From positions 3,954,001-4,018,000 of the forward strand of contig JADLSH010000236.1 of the NCBI GenBank assembly GCA_016169945.1: 64,000 nt of DNA, written 5' to 3'. A program made the translations under genes and the position numbers. The DNA comes from Trachythela sp. YZ-2020 (lineage: Eukaryota > Cnidaria > Anthozoa > Malacalcyonacea > Clavulariidae). Positions 1 through 10,140 of the stretch are shown piece after piece. Below the pieces are notes generated by a model. The model had not been told where the DNA came from and did no database searches. It worked only from the letters and a program-made list of their open reading frames with translations. Position 1 is the stretch's first letter. Every line of letters begins with the position of its first letter.

Positions 1-1516
1 TGAACAATTACAACGTGGACAATTTAATGGGTCATTAATCATCATTAAATAACTATCAATAGGCGGTAAAGTGGGTTTCACTAAGCATGTTTATGCAGCA
101 AATGGACATACTTCGAACCCGAACTCGGACTCGAAGAAAACCCGGATACGAATGAAACTCCGGACTCGTGTTTGACAAAATCCGGACTCGGCATTAGAAA
201 ACCCGGCCTCAAAATTGAGAAAAACTGGATTCGAAATTTCGTGCATTTTCGTTTTCTCCTCTCCCTTGCCTGCTTTCAATACCTAAGGGTTTTCTTCGAG
301 TCCGTGTTTCGAAGTATGCCAGCAAATGGTGGTCAACCAGCACTCAGCAGTTATATAAATTATTTCTAATATATATATACTAGTAGATTTGTATTTGGTG
401 GCAAAATATAAATAGGAGATGTCGTTTAATTTTTGTCCTCCTATTTCAAAACATCTGTGAAGTTGATCACCGTGCTGTAAAATTTAACAAAGCCCTGCAC
501 CAATATAAGTTAGAACGATGTCTATAATCGTTCATTCATCTCTGATATTACTATATACTGATATTGTAGTTACAGTATATTGTTATATATTGCTGAATTA
601 TTTTCAATGTGATATTTTGTAGTTTTCTAACGCATATAGCGTCGCTCAAGCGCTAAGACTTAAGAGTTAAGTGCTTGCCATTAAATTGGACGACTTAACT
701 TTAAACAATACCAGGATTATATATGCTATATTTGTCTAGTTGTTAACTTCGTTGTATTGTGCTGTCGACATGATCCATGGCCATGAGTTTTCTTATAAAT
801 TGACATGTTTTGCGCTTTTTGTTTTTGAATTTTCTTATAAATTGACATGATTGTTTTGAGGTGATACCAAAACAAGTATACTTTTTTCACTTCTATATTT
901 TGCATACATTTGACATTTCTCGTTTTCATATTTTCACTGAAACCTAAAGAACTAGTTTTAATTGTAATGATTGATCGTATATATAGTTTTCAATGATAAC
1001 TATTGAAGGAAGTTAAGTCGTTGCATTGGTATTGCATTGCTAGGACCACTCTGCATTGCCGGTTATTATGAAACTAATAGAATAATTATTGAGTGAATTA
1101 AGCATTGCATGGACCATATGGTGAGCAACATTTTAATTTTTATGGTTGGCACTAACACATCATTTTGGCAAAAAGGTCAGTGAGACAGTAAGAAAATTCT
1201 GTATTGTTCTTGCGAGTTGCGTACAGCAATGATCTCATGAGTCACGGTTTCGTGCAGGTATATATCCGTCAATCCCATTATGATTTAACAGTTATATTTC
1301 AAAACATTGCTCATTAGTGAAATATCAGTGAATACTGTTCAACTATTGTCTCCTGACTCTCCTCTTATCTTTCTCAAAACTTGAGTTTGAGGATGGAACC
1401 TTTATTCGGAGTTTATTTCGTATACTTTAGTTTTACTTTACTCTTTAGTCAACATTAGAAAACTAAGCCATCTTTTAGTATACGACTCTACTTACTGCAC
1501 TGAATGTTTTAAAAAG
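1..1516. other. No gene recognised
   Basis: AT-rich sequence with stop codons in all frames and only short open stretches. Around 115-300 there is a loose repetition of a CGGACTCG-like motif, which accounts for the two small opposite-strand open frames there. I see no splice-bounded coding exon, RNA gene or clear transposon end. Confidence 0.5.
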
Positions 1517-1517
1517 G

Positions 1518-1744
1518 CTTGTTCACACGATCCGTTTTGGCGGATCCGATTATCGGATGCCTGTTCAAACGATCAGATTTTATCGGTGTTTAAGCCGCGA
1601 TCATGCCCTAGCGGTGACCTGTTTAGGTCTGGGGATAGTCGGCTTCTTTTCATCTTGTCAGACATTCTCGTACCCAGAGTCGGATGGAAATAGAGCATGT
1701 TCTACCGATTTGTCAGATCCGACATGCAAGGATCGTGTGAACAA
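1518..1744. mobile_element. Short non-autonomous DNA element with inverted ends
   Basis: The two ends carry a 15-bp perfect inverted repeat, TTGTTCACACGATCC at 1518-1532 and its complement near 1730-1744. The interior is GC-richer than its surroundings and contains further CGGAT/ATCCG inverted pieces. I see no convincing target-site duplication, so the superfamily is open. The open frames inside it are not coding in my judgement. Confidence 0.5.
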
Positions 1745-1745
1745 T

Positions 1746-2486
1746 CATTATTACTGCATTACTGCCTACACATTCAATGCAGTCCAGTATTTTCTTTGAA
1801 TATCAACCGACCTTTAGACTTGCCGCTCTATTATACAACACGTGCCCAGTGGGCGGTGAAATTATGTTTACATTTTAGGCGCCTTTCACAGCAGGAACGA
1901 ATTCTGACAAATATTTCAAATCCTTGTAAGGCTTTTGTGAACATTTACAGAATCTTTTTACATGTATGGTTGAAGTTTGTCTGTATCCTCTCGTATCTTA
2001 TATTGCTATCACTTCTGGTTATTAAACTACATGAAACTTCCCTGTAGAGACCATGATGTGGCAATGGCTTTCTCCACTGACTTCATCTGCATAACACTCA
2101 AAAGGTCAAGATCAACGATATAATATATTATATATACAACATTTCTTCTTTAAAAGACTTATTGGTTTTGAGGTTACATTTTCACTTGCTTTATATACTG
2201 TTTCGTCTTTAATGCTACATGATTTACAATATCTACCTTTTTTCAGTTTCGTTTCCGTATAAGCTCATAATATAAAGTCATAAAGACAACTATGTAAAAT
2301 ATTCCGTTTTTCTTTGATCTGATTGGTTGCTACGCGATACGGCTTACCGCCAAATAGAAATCTTAATATCATTGCGTCGCTTTGTTTACGTCCTGTGTCG
2401 TCGTAGTAAGAGCTGTCAGAAAATTACACATCATAGACATAGAAATTGAAATTCATTCTCACAGTTTAACCTATGGCACATTGAAA
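1746..2486. other. Upstream region of the predicted 2487 gene
   Basis: No recognised gene. The last part, about 2300-2486, precedes the ATG at 2487 and may contain its promoter and 5' UTR. No TATA box or other core promoter element stands out. An in-frame ATG at 2382 would lengthen the downstream protein by 35 residues. Confidence 0.4.
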
Positions 2487-5400
2487 ATGAGTGTCCGTTT
2501 GAAAAGAAACCCCGAACCTATATGGTCAAATCGTGAAGTCGAGCAGTTTTGGGCTATTTTGGAGCCATACATACGACAGCTGGTGAGCGGCGAAATACCG
2601 ACTTTGCTTGATGATTTTCAATTTCTTAAGGAAGAAATTACTGATACTAACTATGACAGAAAAATATTTTATCAGAATATTCACGATAACATGTGGCACG
2701 GCAGATATAGTTCAGCAGTGGCTAATCTGAAAGCTCTCAGAAGATTTTCACAATCTGGCTCCTGTGGTGAACCTACCACGTTGCGAAATAACAGTGAGAA
2801 CTCGGACTTACAAGAGTTGAAAAGGATATTTATCCAAAGACCTTTAACGAAGTAAGTAATAAAACAATTATTTAAAAGTATTTTATACTATCTATATCTA
2901 TACATTACTAGGTTATAAATTGTCTACGCAAGAGCGCGTTATAACTGCAGCGATCTTTAATAGTTTATACTCGGTGACAAAGAGCTATAATAGAAATAGA
3001 TTCATTAATATTACATATTAATTACATCACTACATATTTTAGCTTGCAATACGACCCACGATTCACGCTTCGTTCACGTGCATGTACATACTATGAGTAA
3101 ACTATATAACTGTGGGTTATTATACAACGTAGACAATAATAGACAATACATATATAGACAATATGGTTGTATAGTATGGCATATATACGTGAGTAGTAAT
3201 GAGACGCACTCTGACGCACTTTTCAAAATCCAATTCCAAATATGCCATTTTTAAAAGTGCCGTATAATCCCTCTTTTTCATTTTCCACAAATTTTCATTT
3301 TTCAAAATCACAAATTTTCATTTTCCCAAATTTTCAAAATTTTCATTTTCCCAAATCACAAAATTTTCATTTTCCACAAATTTTCATTTTCCCAAATCAC
3401 AAAATTTTCATTTTCCACAAATTTTTAAAATCACAAATTTTCAAAATTTTCATTTTCCCAAATCACAAAATTTTCATTTTCCCAAATCACAAAAATATTC
3501 TCAAACCCTTCCAAAAATTTCCCACCACAAAAATATTTTCCCCAACAATTTTCTACCAACAAATTCCCAAACCCTTCTAAAAAATATTCCCAAAAACCTA
3601 AATATGGAATTCCACACTCATTTCAATAAAAATATTTTCCACCCAACAAATTCCCAAACCCTTCTAAAAAAAATTCCCAAAAACCTAAATATGGAATTCC
3701 ACACTCATTTCAATAAAAATATTTTCCACCACCCAACAAATTCCTTCCAAAAAATATTTCCAAAAACCTAAATATGGAATTCCAAGTTCCTTTCACAAGG
3801 TGTCACTAAATGGCACCTTCTCCTCGTCGCTGCGGGGGGTCCTTTTCAAGAGTGCAATGGCCTTAAATAAAACAATGTCAGGTCACATTTCCAAAACCGA
3901 AGAAGAAGAAGAGCAAAAATTATTGGCAGACTTTGCAAAAATATTTATAATATCCAAAACCGAAGAACAAAAATTATTAGAAGAGACTACAAAATTATTA
4001 GAAGAGCAAAAATTATTGGAAGACACTACAAAATTATTGGAAGACAGTACAAAATTATTGGCAGACTGTTCAAAATTATTTATAATATCAATAGGTGGAA
4101 GTATTATTTTAAAGGTTTTATTTACTTACATAATAAATAATGTCTAACCCCAAATTACTTAAAATATTCACAACCCAATATGAAAAGTTTTTCACAGAAC
4201 TTATAAAACTTTTTCCATACCAATTGGAGTTAAGAGTTTTACAAATTTTTTTAAAAACAACTTATGATTCCGAGACCTTGCTAATAAATATGAATGAAAA
4301 AATAACACCAGAGGTTGAGAAAAATATTCACGACAGAGACATACAAGGACTACTTGCTTTATTCCCAATTCCTGAATGTTACCAACCGTTAATAACAGAG
4401 TTACTAAATTCCACAGACGAAGAGACAAAAGAATCCTTATGGACTTGGGTTGATTTATTTGTAAAAATAACGAAAACAAATCGATAAAATAATTTGTTAC
4501 AATATAAAATTTCCTAATTTAAAAAATTAGGAAATAAAAAAAATCACTCATCAGGAATTACTACTGTAACATTTTCGCTATTAACAACCTCTTCACCAAT
4601 ATTTAAAACTCTTTCATATTTTTTAATTCTACCCGAAACATAACCAATCTGAATATTACCTCATATTTAGGTTTTTGGGAATATTTTTTAGAAGGGTTTG
4701 GGAATTTGTTGGTAGAAAATTGTTGGGGAAAATATTTTTGTGGTGGGAAATTTTTGGAAGGGTTTGAGAATATTTTTGTGATTTGGGAAAATGAAAATTT
4801 TGTGATTTGGGAAAATGAAAATTTTGAAAATTTGTGATTTTAAAAATTTGTGGAAAATGAAAATTTTGTGATTTGGGAAAATGAAAATTTGTGGAAAATG
4901 AAAATTTTGTGATTTGGGAAAATGAAAATTTTGAAAATTTGGGAAAATGAAAATTTGTGATTTTGAAAAATGAAAATTTGTGGAAAATGAAAAAGAGGGA
5001 TTATACGGCACTTTTAAAAATGGCATATTTGGAATTGGATTTTGAAAAGTGCGTCAGAGTGCGTCTCATTACTACTTACGTGTTGTTTATGCTGTGGGTA
5101 AGTTTGTGAAGTGATTTGCCTATATAATTATGTCACAGCCACAGGATAACTCGCATCCTGTCACCCCAGGCCTGTATTCCGATCCCTGCATGCTTGAAGC
5201 TATTATAACCAGTTAAAACTTGCTAAACTAGATTATTTTGAGCCAGAACTTCCTTCCTGGGTCTCCTGACGAACTGACCTTTCCTTGAAACAACTTTGTT
5301 CTATATCTGATGGAGTGATGCCTTGCCCTTGGTGTGAAGTGGTCTTTCAACCTTTGACCCACATGCGCTGAACCCATCAGAAACGAACTTTTTTAGAAAG

Positions 5401-6910
5401 GTTAGAAGTGAGAAAAAGAAGAAAGAAAACAACCACATGAAAGGGCTTTGCTCGAGACATTGCGGTATCTCCGTATCTTGAGGGTGGTAAAAGGTATTTT
5501 CGTGAGCCGTGAATTGCCAATATTTGTTCCCGTGAAAAGTGAAATGACGGATTTTTGTGTCGTGAAACGTGATTTATATCGTGAGCCGTGATTGACGATA
5601 ATTTTTGTCCGCGAAACAAGAATATATTTGTGGCCTGTAGAACAAAGACTGAACGAGTAGTGAGAACGTCAAGAAGAGAAATTCTATGGATGTCATAATT
5701 TTACTGCGTGTTGTTTTTATAAAAAAATGTTGAAATTGGTTTCGAAAACGTAAAAATTGGGCAAAAGGTTAAGAACGGCATTAAATACTCACTTTATAAA
5801 ATAAAATTTACACATTTGAAAACGTGGTTTTTAGTTTTCGTGAAATGGCAAATTTTTTACATGTGAAACGTGAAATGACTGTTTTACCTCACGTGAAACG
5901 TGATCAGTACCCCCCCCCTTTACCACCCTCTATCTTACCATAATCAATCAATTGCACGTGAACTATAAAGTTCAAAAGTCTAACATTTTTCACGTACGTA
6001 ATAGTGCTGATGAAACATTGAAATGATTTTGGCACGAGATATGAATAATTAAAATAATAACAGGGCAATCTTCTCGTATAAGCTACATCGATCAGAAGTC
6101 ATTTTAAGTACGCTTTTTGCTTTGACATTGCGGCTATAAGTAGGCTATATATGTATCCGAAATGAATTTTTTGTGATTAGCTTCCTTAAATAAAAGTGAG
6201 CAATGTTTGTGACTCGTTTAGAAAATTGATTCTATAGTTGTATTGTTGTAATCAACCAAACACAGAACTGTTCATATAGCTTCGTGATGACCCTGAGGCT
6301 GAGGCCGGCCTGTCGTGGTCGTCGATATAAACTAAAGGTCGAATTCAAGCGTCTTTACGATGTCTTCCTTGACATCATGATTATCAGATTATGCTTGCGA
6401 ATTTCTTTAGTTGTCTTGACCAGACCACATGCAGACCATGCACTTATTATATATTAAGCTCGTATTTGTCCTACTTTTCCAATTAGCGAACACGTGTAAC
6501 CCTCAATGATGGCAAAACCGCCTTGACTGTGTTGGAACTAGCAAAGAAGAGCAATTATATGTTTGTGGTTTAGCAGCCTTTTCGCTCACTGCTATTGCTT
6601 TCTATATAGCCATATATAGCCTATATGCCATAGGGTTTTCTGTTGAAAAATTACTTCTACTATACTCTATAGGGGAAAATTATAAGCCATAACTCATATT
6701 GTCATAAGGTGTTATTTCTTTACTATTGAAAGTTACAAGAACTATATCTTTTAAGCCAGTTAAGCCTATACCTAACTATACTTTAATCGAAATGTATCAA
6801 TGTAACTGACTGCGTTGAGATGAAATATAATTGACATTTCTTTCATTTGCTTTTTGTTTAGTTTCAGAGATCGTATGATTCCAGCAAGAAACTGCGCGCT
6901 TAAACACTAG
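2487..6910 (+). CDS. Predicted two-exon gene, unknown function (135 aa)
   Basis: Exon 1 runs from the ATG at 2487 (context gaaaATGa) to 2851, where an open frame meets a consensus donor (AA|GTAAGT). A good acceptor (pyrimidine tract plus TTTCAG) at 6862-6867 opens exon 2 at 6868. It joins in phase and stops at TAG 6908-6910, giving 135 residues. The protein begins MSVRLKRNPEPIW and has an aromatic-rich, probably helical body of about 85 residues (WSNREVEQFW and NMWHGRY are typical), then a Ser/Asn-rich tail. I do not recognise the family; a small DNA-binding (Myb/MADF-like) fold is only a thought. An upstream in-frame ATG at 2382 is possible. The intron holds two mobile elements, 3192-5076 and 5480-5930. 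The second exon is short and rests on splice signals alone. Confidence 0.42.
3192..3606 (+). repeat. Left terminal inverted repeat of the 1.9-kb element
   Basis: Pairs with 4662-5076. The outer 65 bp are unique-looking. The rest is an internal run of short tandem units around AAATTTTCATTTTCC with CCAAATCACAA spacers. The run stays open for 112 codons (3242-3580) in a Phe/Ile/Lys/Pro-rich frame, probably because of the repeat structure. The inner end, CCTAAATATG, is repeated two more times at 3597-3780 in units of about 80 bp, so the inner TIR edge has been amplified on this side only. Confidence 0.8.
3800..4147 (+). CDS. Element ORF A: helical repeat protein with C-terminal hydrophobic segment
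   Basis: A 115-residue open frame starting at ATG 3800. The N-terminal 30 residues are Ser/Leu-rich. The middle (about 30-95) is a set of degenerate repeats built on KLLE(E/D)TTKLLE, with charged and leucine positions suggesting coiled coil. The last 20 residues (SIGGSIILKVLFTYIINN) are hydrophobic and could be a membrane segment. Its stop overlaps the start of the next ORF by 8 bp (ATGTCTAA), a compact virus-like arrangement. I do not recognise the family. It could be a structural or membrane-associated protein of the element, but this is inference. Confidence 0.5.
   Translation: MSLNGTFSSSLRGVLFKSAMALNKTMSGHISKTEEEEEQKLLADFAKIFIISKTEEQKLLEETTKLLEEQKLLEDTTKLLEDSTKLLADCSKLFIISIGGSIILKVLFTYIINNV
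4140..4487 (+). CDS. Element ORF B: 115-aa protein, resembles a small large-DNA-virus family
   Basis: An open frame of 115 residues starting MSNPKLLKIFTTQYEKFF and ending ETKESLWTWVDLFVKI. It is mostly predicted helix, with a hydrophobic N-terminal half (ELIKLFPYQLELRVLQIF) and a central acidic stretch. The closing pattern (E-x-KE-x-[IL]W-x-x-[VL]-x-[VL]) recalls small uncharacterised proteins I associate with large DNA viruses and Polinton-like viruses; that is memory, not a search. It overlaps ORF A by 8 bp and is followed at once by an AT-rich hairpin. Its low GC matches the rest of the element. Confidence 0.5.
   Translation: MSNPKLLKIFTTQYEKFFTELIKLFPYQLELRVLQIFLKTTYDSETLLINMNEKITPEVEKNIHDRDIQGLLALFPIPECYQPLITELLNSTDEETKESLWTWVDLFVKITKTNR
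4509..4535. terminator. Perfect AT-rich hairpin between convergent element ORFs
   Basis: ATTTCCTAATTT at 4509-4520, a 3-nt AAA loop, and the exact complement at 4524-4535. It lies 21 bp after the stop of ORF B (+) and 8 bp after the stop of the minus-strand remnant, so it serves both converging frames. An AATAAA is embedded in its downstream edge (GGAAATAAAA). Hairpins at transcript 3' ends are known from some giant viruses and their virophages; a role here is inference. Confidence 0.5.
4544..4657 (-). pseudogene. C-terminal remnant of a lost element gene
   Basis: On the minus strand a frame of about 37 codons ends at a TGA (4544-4546). It reads GNIQIGYVSGRIKKYERVLN and closes with VTVVIPDE. 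It is blocked upstream by a stop right at the inner border of the right TIR (about 4658), as if the 5' part of a gene had been replaced by the TIR. The sequence looks like real coding sequence (charged, no low complexity), but I do not recognise it. Confidence 0.4.
4662..5076 (-). repeat. Right terminal inverted repeat of the 1.9-kb element
   Basis: The inverted partner of 3192-3606, with the same length. Its minus strand gives the same 112-codon low-complexity frame (4688-5026), residue for residue. The outer terminus ends CATTACTACT and is followed by TACGTG, the second copy of the target-site duplication. Confidence 0.8.
5480..5930. mobile_element. Non-autonomous element with GAGGGTGGTAAA ends and 6-bp TSD
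   Basis: The ends are GAGGGTGGTAAA at 5480 and its complement ending at 5930, flanked on both sides by TATCTT (5474-5479, 5931-5936). The interior is rich in imperfect CGTGAAACGTGA and CGTGAGCCGTGA repeats near both ends and more neutral sequence in the middle. No coding capacity is convincing. The 6-bp duplication matches the size seen at the 3192-5076 element, but the termini are different. It lies in the same predicted intron. Confidence 0.6.
5937..6867. other. Distal part of predicted intron, nothing recognised
   Basis: AT-rich sequence with stops in all frames. No tandem repeat, RNA gene or TIR pair stood out. It ends with the pyrimidine-rich acceptor (TTTTTGTTTAGTTTCAG) that I use for exon 2 of the predicted 2487 gene. 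Confidence 0.4.
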
Positions 6911-7415
6911 CGCCAGGAAACACTACACTACAGTTGTCTGATTTATGTCAAATTTATGTTAGTGAAAAAAAGTTTCGATTTGAAGTGGAATGTAAAGATG
7001 TTTAAAAGTGCATGTTTTGGATTTATATAGACAAAGTAGTGTTTTATAAATTTTTATATGAAACTGTTTTGTTTTATATTTATTGACAATGTATAAAATT
7101 ATTATATATTCTATAACTTGTAAATATGATTTATAATATAATATGGGGTTTGGAGTATTGTATTAAATTCAGTGTATAATCACTGTAGATATCGGTTAAA
7201 AATTAATATAACTATTTGTGTAAAATAATGTAAAATTTCATTAAATTCATTGATATTGTTTTCTAAAAACAATATCGAACGTCGTATTGTGCATATATAG
7301 TCGTATATCAGTGATATCATGGTTTTCATAAAAGTAATGGACCATTTGCAGAATAACTGAAACTACTATAGACATACAAGATGTTTTTTTCTGCATCTCA
7401 CTCGATTGAATTAAG

Positions 7416-7524
7416 GTAGAAGGTTTAGGTGGATGGATTTTTCGAGTGAAATAATATATACAATATTTCTAAAATAGTGTATATAATATTTCACTCGAAA
7501 TATCCATCCACCTAAACCTTCTAC
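7416..7524. repeat. Foldback (hairpin) repeat with 45-bp arms
   Basis: GTAGAAGGTTTAGGTGGATG starts the left arm, and the complementary arm ends ...CCTTCTAC at 7524. The arms pair almost perfectly for about 45 bp, with an AT-rich centre (TATATA and similar). It has the size and form of a small palindromic MITE. It is followed at 7525-8489 by AT-rich sequence in which I recognise nothing. Confidence 0.65.
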
Positions 7525-8489
7525 TATAGACATAGCCTCGACTTCATTCTTTAATTTCTTTTGAATTTTATTCAATCTTAAGTATAGTGCTTAGTCTCTC
7601 TCTGTTTTCAGAAACCAAAGAACGAACTCGAGGCTATATGCGGCATAATTATGCATGTATAATGTACACTTAAGGTGGCTCCCTACAATTTTTGAAATAT
7701 GGTAAATTTATGATTTAGATTGAATTTTTTTGAATAACTGTTACTTATTAGCAAACAAAAATTGTACCACACATATTGAGCAATATTCTAAGAGTCGGAA
7801 ATTGTTCTAATCACTAGGCCGATAGAAATACGATTTTCCATAGTCGTATACGTCAAAGACCATTTGCAGCCCACTATGAAGACCTGTTCACGCGATTCTC
7901 CTCTTGAATCGGAGCCGACAAATCCGATCGTGTGATTAAGGTATGTGTGATTAAGGTAGTCCTAGCCCATTTTTAAAAATTGTGAACCACGTACAAATCA
8001 TCCAGATATACTCTTTAAAATCGCCGTTTTATTGCCAAAATTTGGGTTTTTCCTATCTACTTCTTGATTAAAAATGTTCATGACACTTTCCAGAGGCTTG
8101 CAACGGAACCTGCACAGAGCGAGGTTATGTAGAAATGTACGCACAGAAAAACAGTGACACTGACACTCCACCGATTTTATCATTCGCATTAATTTCTTTG
8201 TTGCCTTCTGGGCATGTTTAGCAAGAAATATATCGGCAAAGTAAAACGAGATTCATGCTTACAATTTTTCTGCGAATATACTTTTTACCTAACATCGTCC
8301 CCCTATCAAAAGCCCCCGTATAGACATAATTTAGAGTATGTACGGTATGACATCTCATTGTTTATAGTGAAGTTTAAGGAGGGATCGGAGTTATCAGGAG
8401 TAATCAATGAGATCAGAATGAAAAGAATACTCAAGGACAAGGTGAAATTGAATGAAACAGCACGGCTAGTTACAAGAAAGGAAGAAAAG

Positions 8490-8850
8490 AAATAGGAAAT
8501 TACATCATTACAGAAATGCGAATACTTAGGCAGATTATGAGAGTAATGCGAGAGACAGAAAAAGAAACGATAATATTAAGAAGGAGCTGAAAGCCGTATG
8601 TATTATCACAGCAACTTAGTTAGTGTAGGCACCAAGAGACAGCTGATGAAACAGTGAAACACAGGCCAAAAACATCATGTCCAGAGTGGTAATTTGTAAA
8701 CGGGGGAAACCCAGAAAAACGATAGAAAGACAACATCAAGACAGGAGGAACGAAAGGAAGGAAGGAAATATGAAAGATGATATTGCAAGGGGTAGACATC
8801 AATGGACAATGGAGGAGGAGGATTCAGTCGACTGACCCTACATAACCGTG
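8490..8850 (+). pseudogene. Decayed retroelement 3' coding remnant
   Basis: In shifting frames the plus strand keeps pieces such as MRILRQIMRVMRE, RPKTSCPEW and WRRRIQSTDPT. The last resembles the WRRRIRTADPT-type ending I remember from C-terminal regions of invertebrate LINE proteins. Several stops and frame changes interrupt it. The order (basic helical segment, KR-rich patch, WRRRI motif) fits such a tail. The identification is weak and rests on the final motif. Confidence 0.3.
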
Positions 8851-10140
8851 TCAACCGTGGGATAAAAGACATAAAAGATGAAGAATTGATTATGGTGAAG
8901 TTTGTTCACTGTGACTGGGTAAGCCCAGAGGTCAGTGATAGATTATTTCACGATTATTTCACGATTATTTGAACGTTTGAGTGCATGCATGTAAAAACTA
9001 AAAAGTTTTAGAACTTGTCACAAAGTTCTGAGAACATTCGTTCACAAAACAAGAGATATGAAGAAGTGTACATAGTCTACATATTTTTGACAAAATCAAG
9101 AGCATGAAGACTGAAGTGTTCTGTCTGCATGTGTTCAGATGGATTAACCCTTAACCGAGGGGTGTACACTCAAAAAAATCTCGTACACCCCTCCGAAAAT
9201 CCTAAAAATCTTTCAAAATCTCTAAAAGTCTCTGAAAATCTCAAAAAATTTCCGAAAATCCCTGAAAATCACTGAAAATCCCAGCAAATCCCTGAAAATC
9301 CCTAACAAATCCCTGAGTATTTCTACTACTTCATGTAAGGTTATGAACAAATTTCGCGCCAAAACTATTGCTTTTTTAAAAAAACAAAATGAAGGTTGAC
9401 GAGGTCTCTGAAATCCATCCTACTGATCCTAAAAATACTTCAGATGCTATTCCTAATCAAATATGGAACATGTTTGTATAAAGAACATAACTTATATAAA
9501 GAACATAATGAAATTCAGCGGCCATAATGAAATTTGGCTGGGATTTTCGAGGGATTTTTTGAAATAAAATCCCTAGAAAATCCCTAAAAATCCCTGAGGG
9601 ATATATTTTGAAAATCCCCAAATCTCGTACACTTATTTTGAGTGATAAACCCCTCGGCATTAACCAGAGGCGTTCTAAATTGGACTCTAATTTGATAGAG
9701 ACACCAAGAGAGACACATTTATAGTAATATTATATTTAATAGTACAGATAGTATAAATTGTAATTTCAGGAAATATTACGGGAAATATAACTAATCTTTC
9801 AGTATTTTTCTACTTTTAATAGATGAGTACGGTCGCCACTTGTTTCCATCTTCCATACTGACGTGACGTCTTTTTTCAGTTTGAAGAAATGTAAAATAGC
9901 CTTGTAACTGACCCTTCCCTAACCCCAACCCCAACCCTAACCTTACCCTGACCAAATTGATGAAGAAAAATCAAGAAAAACGAAATTGAAAATCGGGAAA
10001 AATTGCGCAACGTCCGTTTGGTAGATGGAAACAAGTGAAAACCGATGAGCCAAGCGTCAGCGTGTTGCGGAAACAATGTGAGTTTTGACATTTTCAAACA
10101 ACTTCATAACTGATAACTCTGATATCTCTGCCGTTGAAAA
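8851..10140. other. Low-complexity AAAATCCCT-type repeats upstream of MBOAT7
   Basis: At 9180-9315 and 9540-9640 the sequence is made of irregular repeats of AAAATCCCTGA and AAAATCTC. The two blocks surround an unrelated 220 bp. At 9905-9955 there is a short C-rich stretch with CCCTAACCCCAACCC runs. The last 150 bp before 10141 may hold the promoter and 5' UTR of the acyltransferase gene; no core element is clear. Confidence 0.45.

Larger units (their letters stand above)
3192..5076. mobile_element. Compact Polinton/virus-like element with 415-bp TIRs
   Basis: A 1885-bp element bounded by a 6-bp target-site duplication TACGTG (3186-3191 and 5077-5082). It starts AGTAGTAATG and ends with the exact complement. 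The TIRs (3192-3606 and 4662-5076) have equal length and encode identical predicted peptides, so the copy is young. Between them lie two overlapping plus-strand ORFs (3800-4147, 4140-4487), a perfect 12-bp-arm hairpin, and a minus-strand C-terminal gene remnant (4544-4657). Six-base TSDs, long TIRs and an AG start are, from memory, features of Polinton/Maverick elements. No polymerase, integrase or capsid gene is present, so it must be non-autonomous or a deletion product. It sits in the intron of the predicted gene 2487-6910. Confidence 0.75.

Noticed and set aside
8214..8495. 93-codon plus-strand frame
   Set aside because: Its composition drifts from hydrophobic to Lys/Glu-rich without a family pattern; at most it is the start of the decayed retroelement tail that follows.
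9905..9955. Telomere-like CCCTAACCCCAACCC stretch
   Set aside because: Under 50 bp, irregular, internal between genes; no regular hexamer phase.
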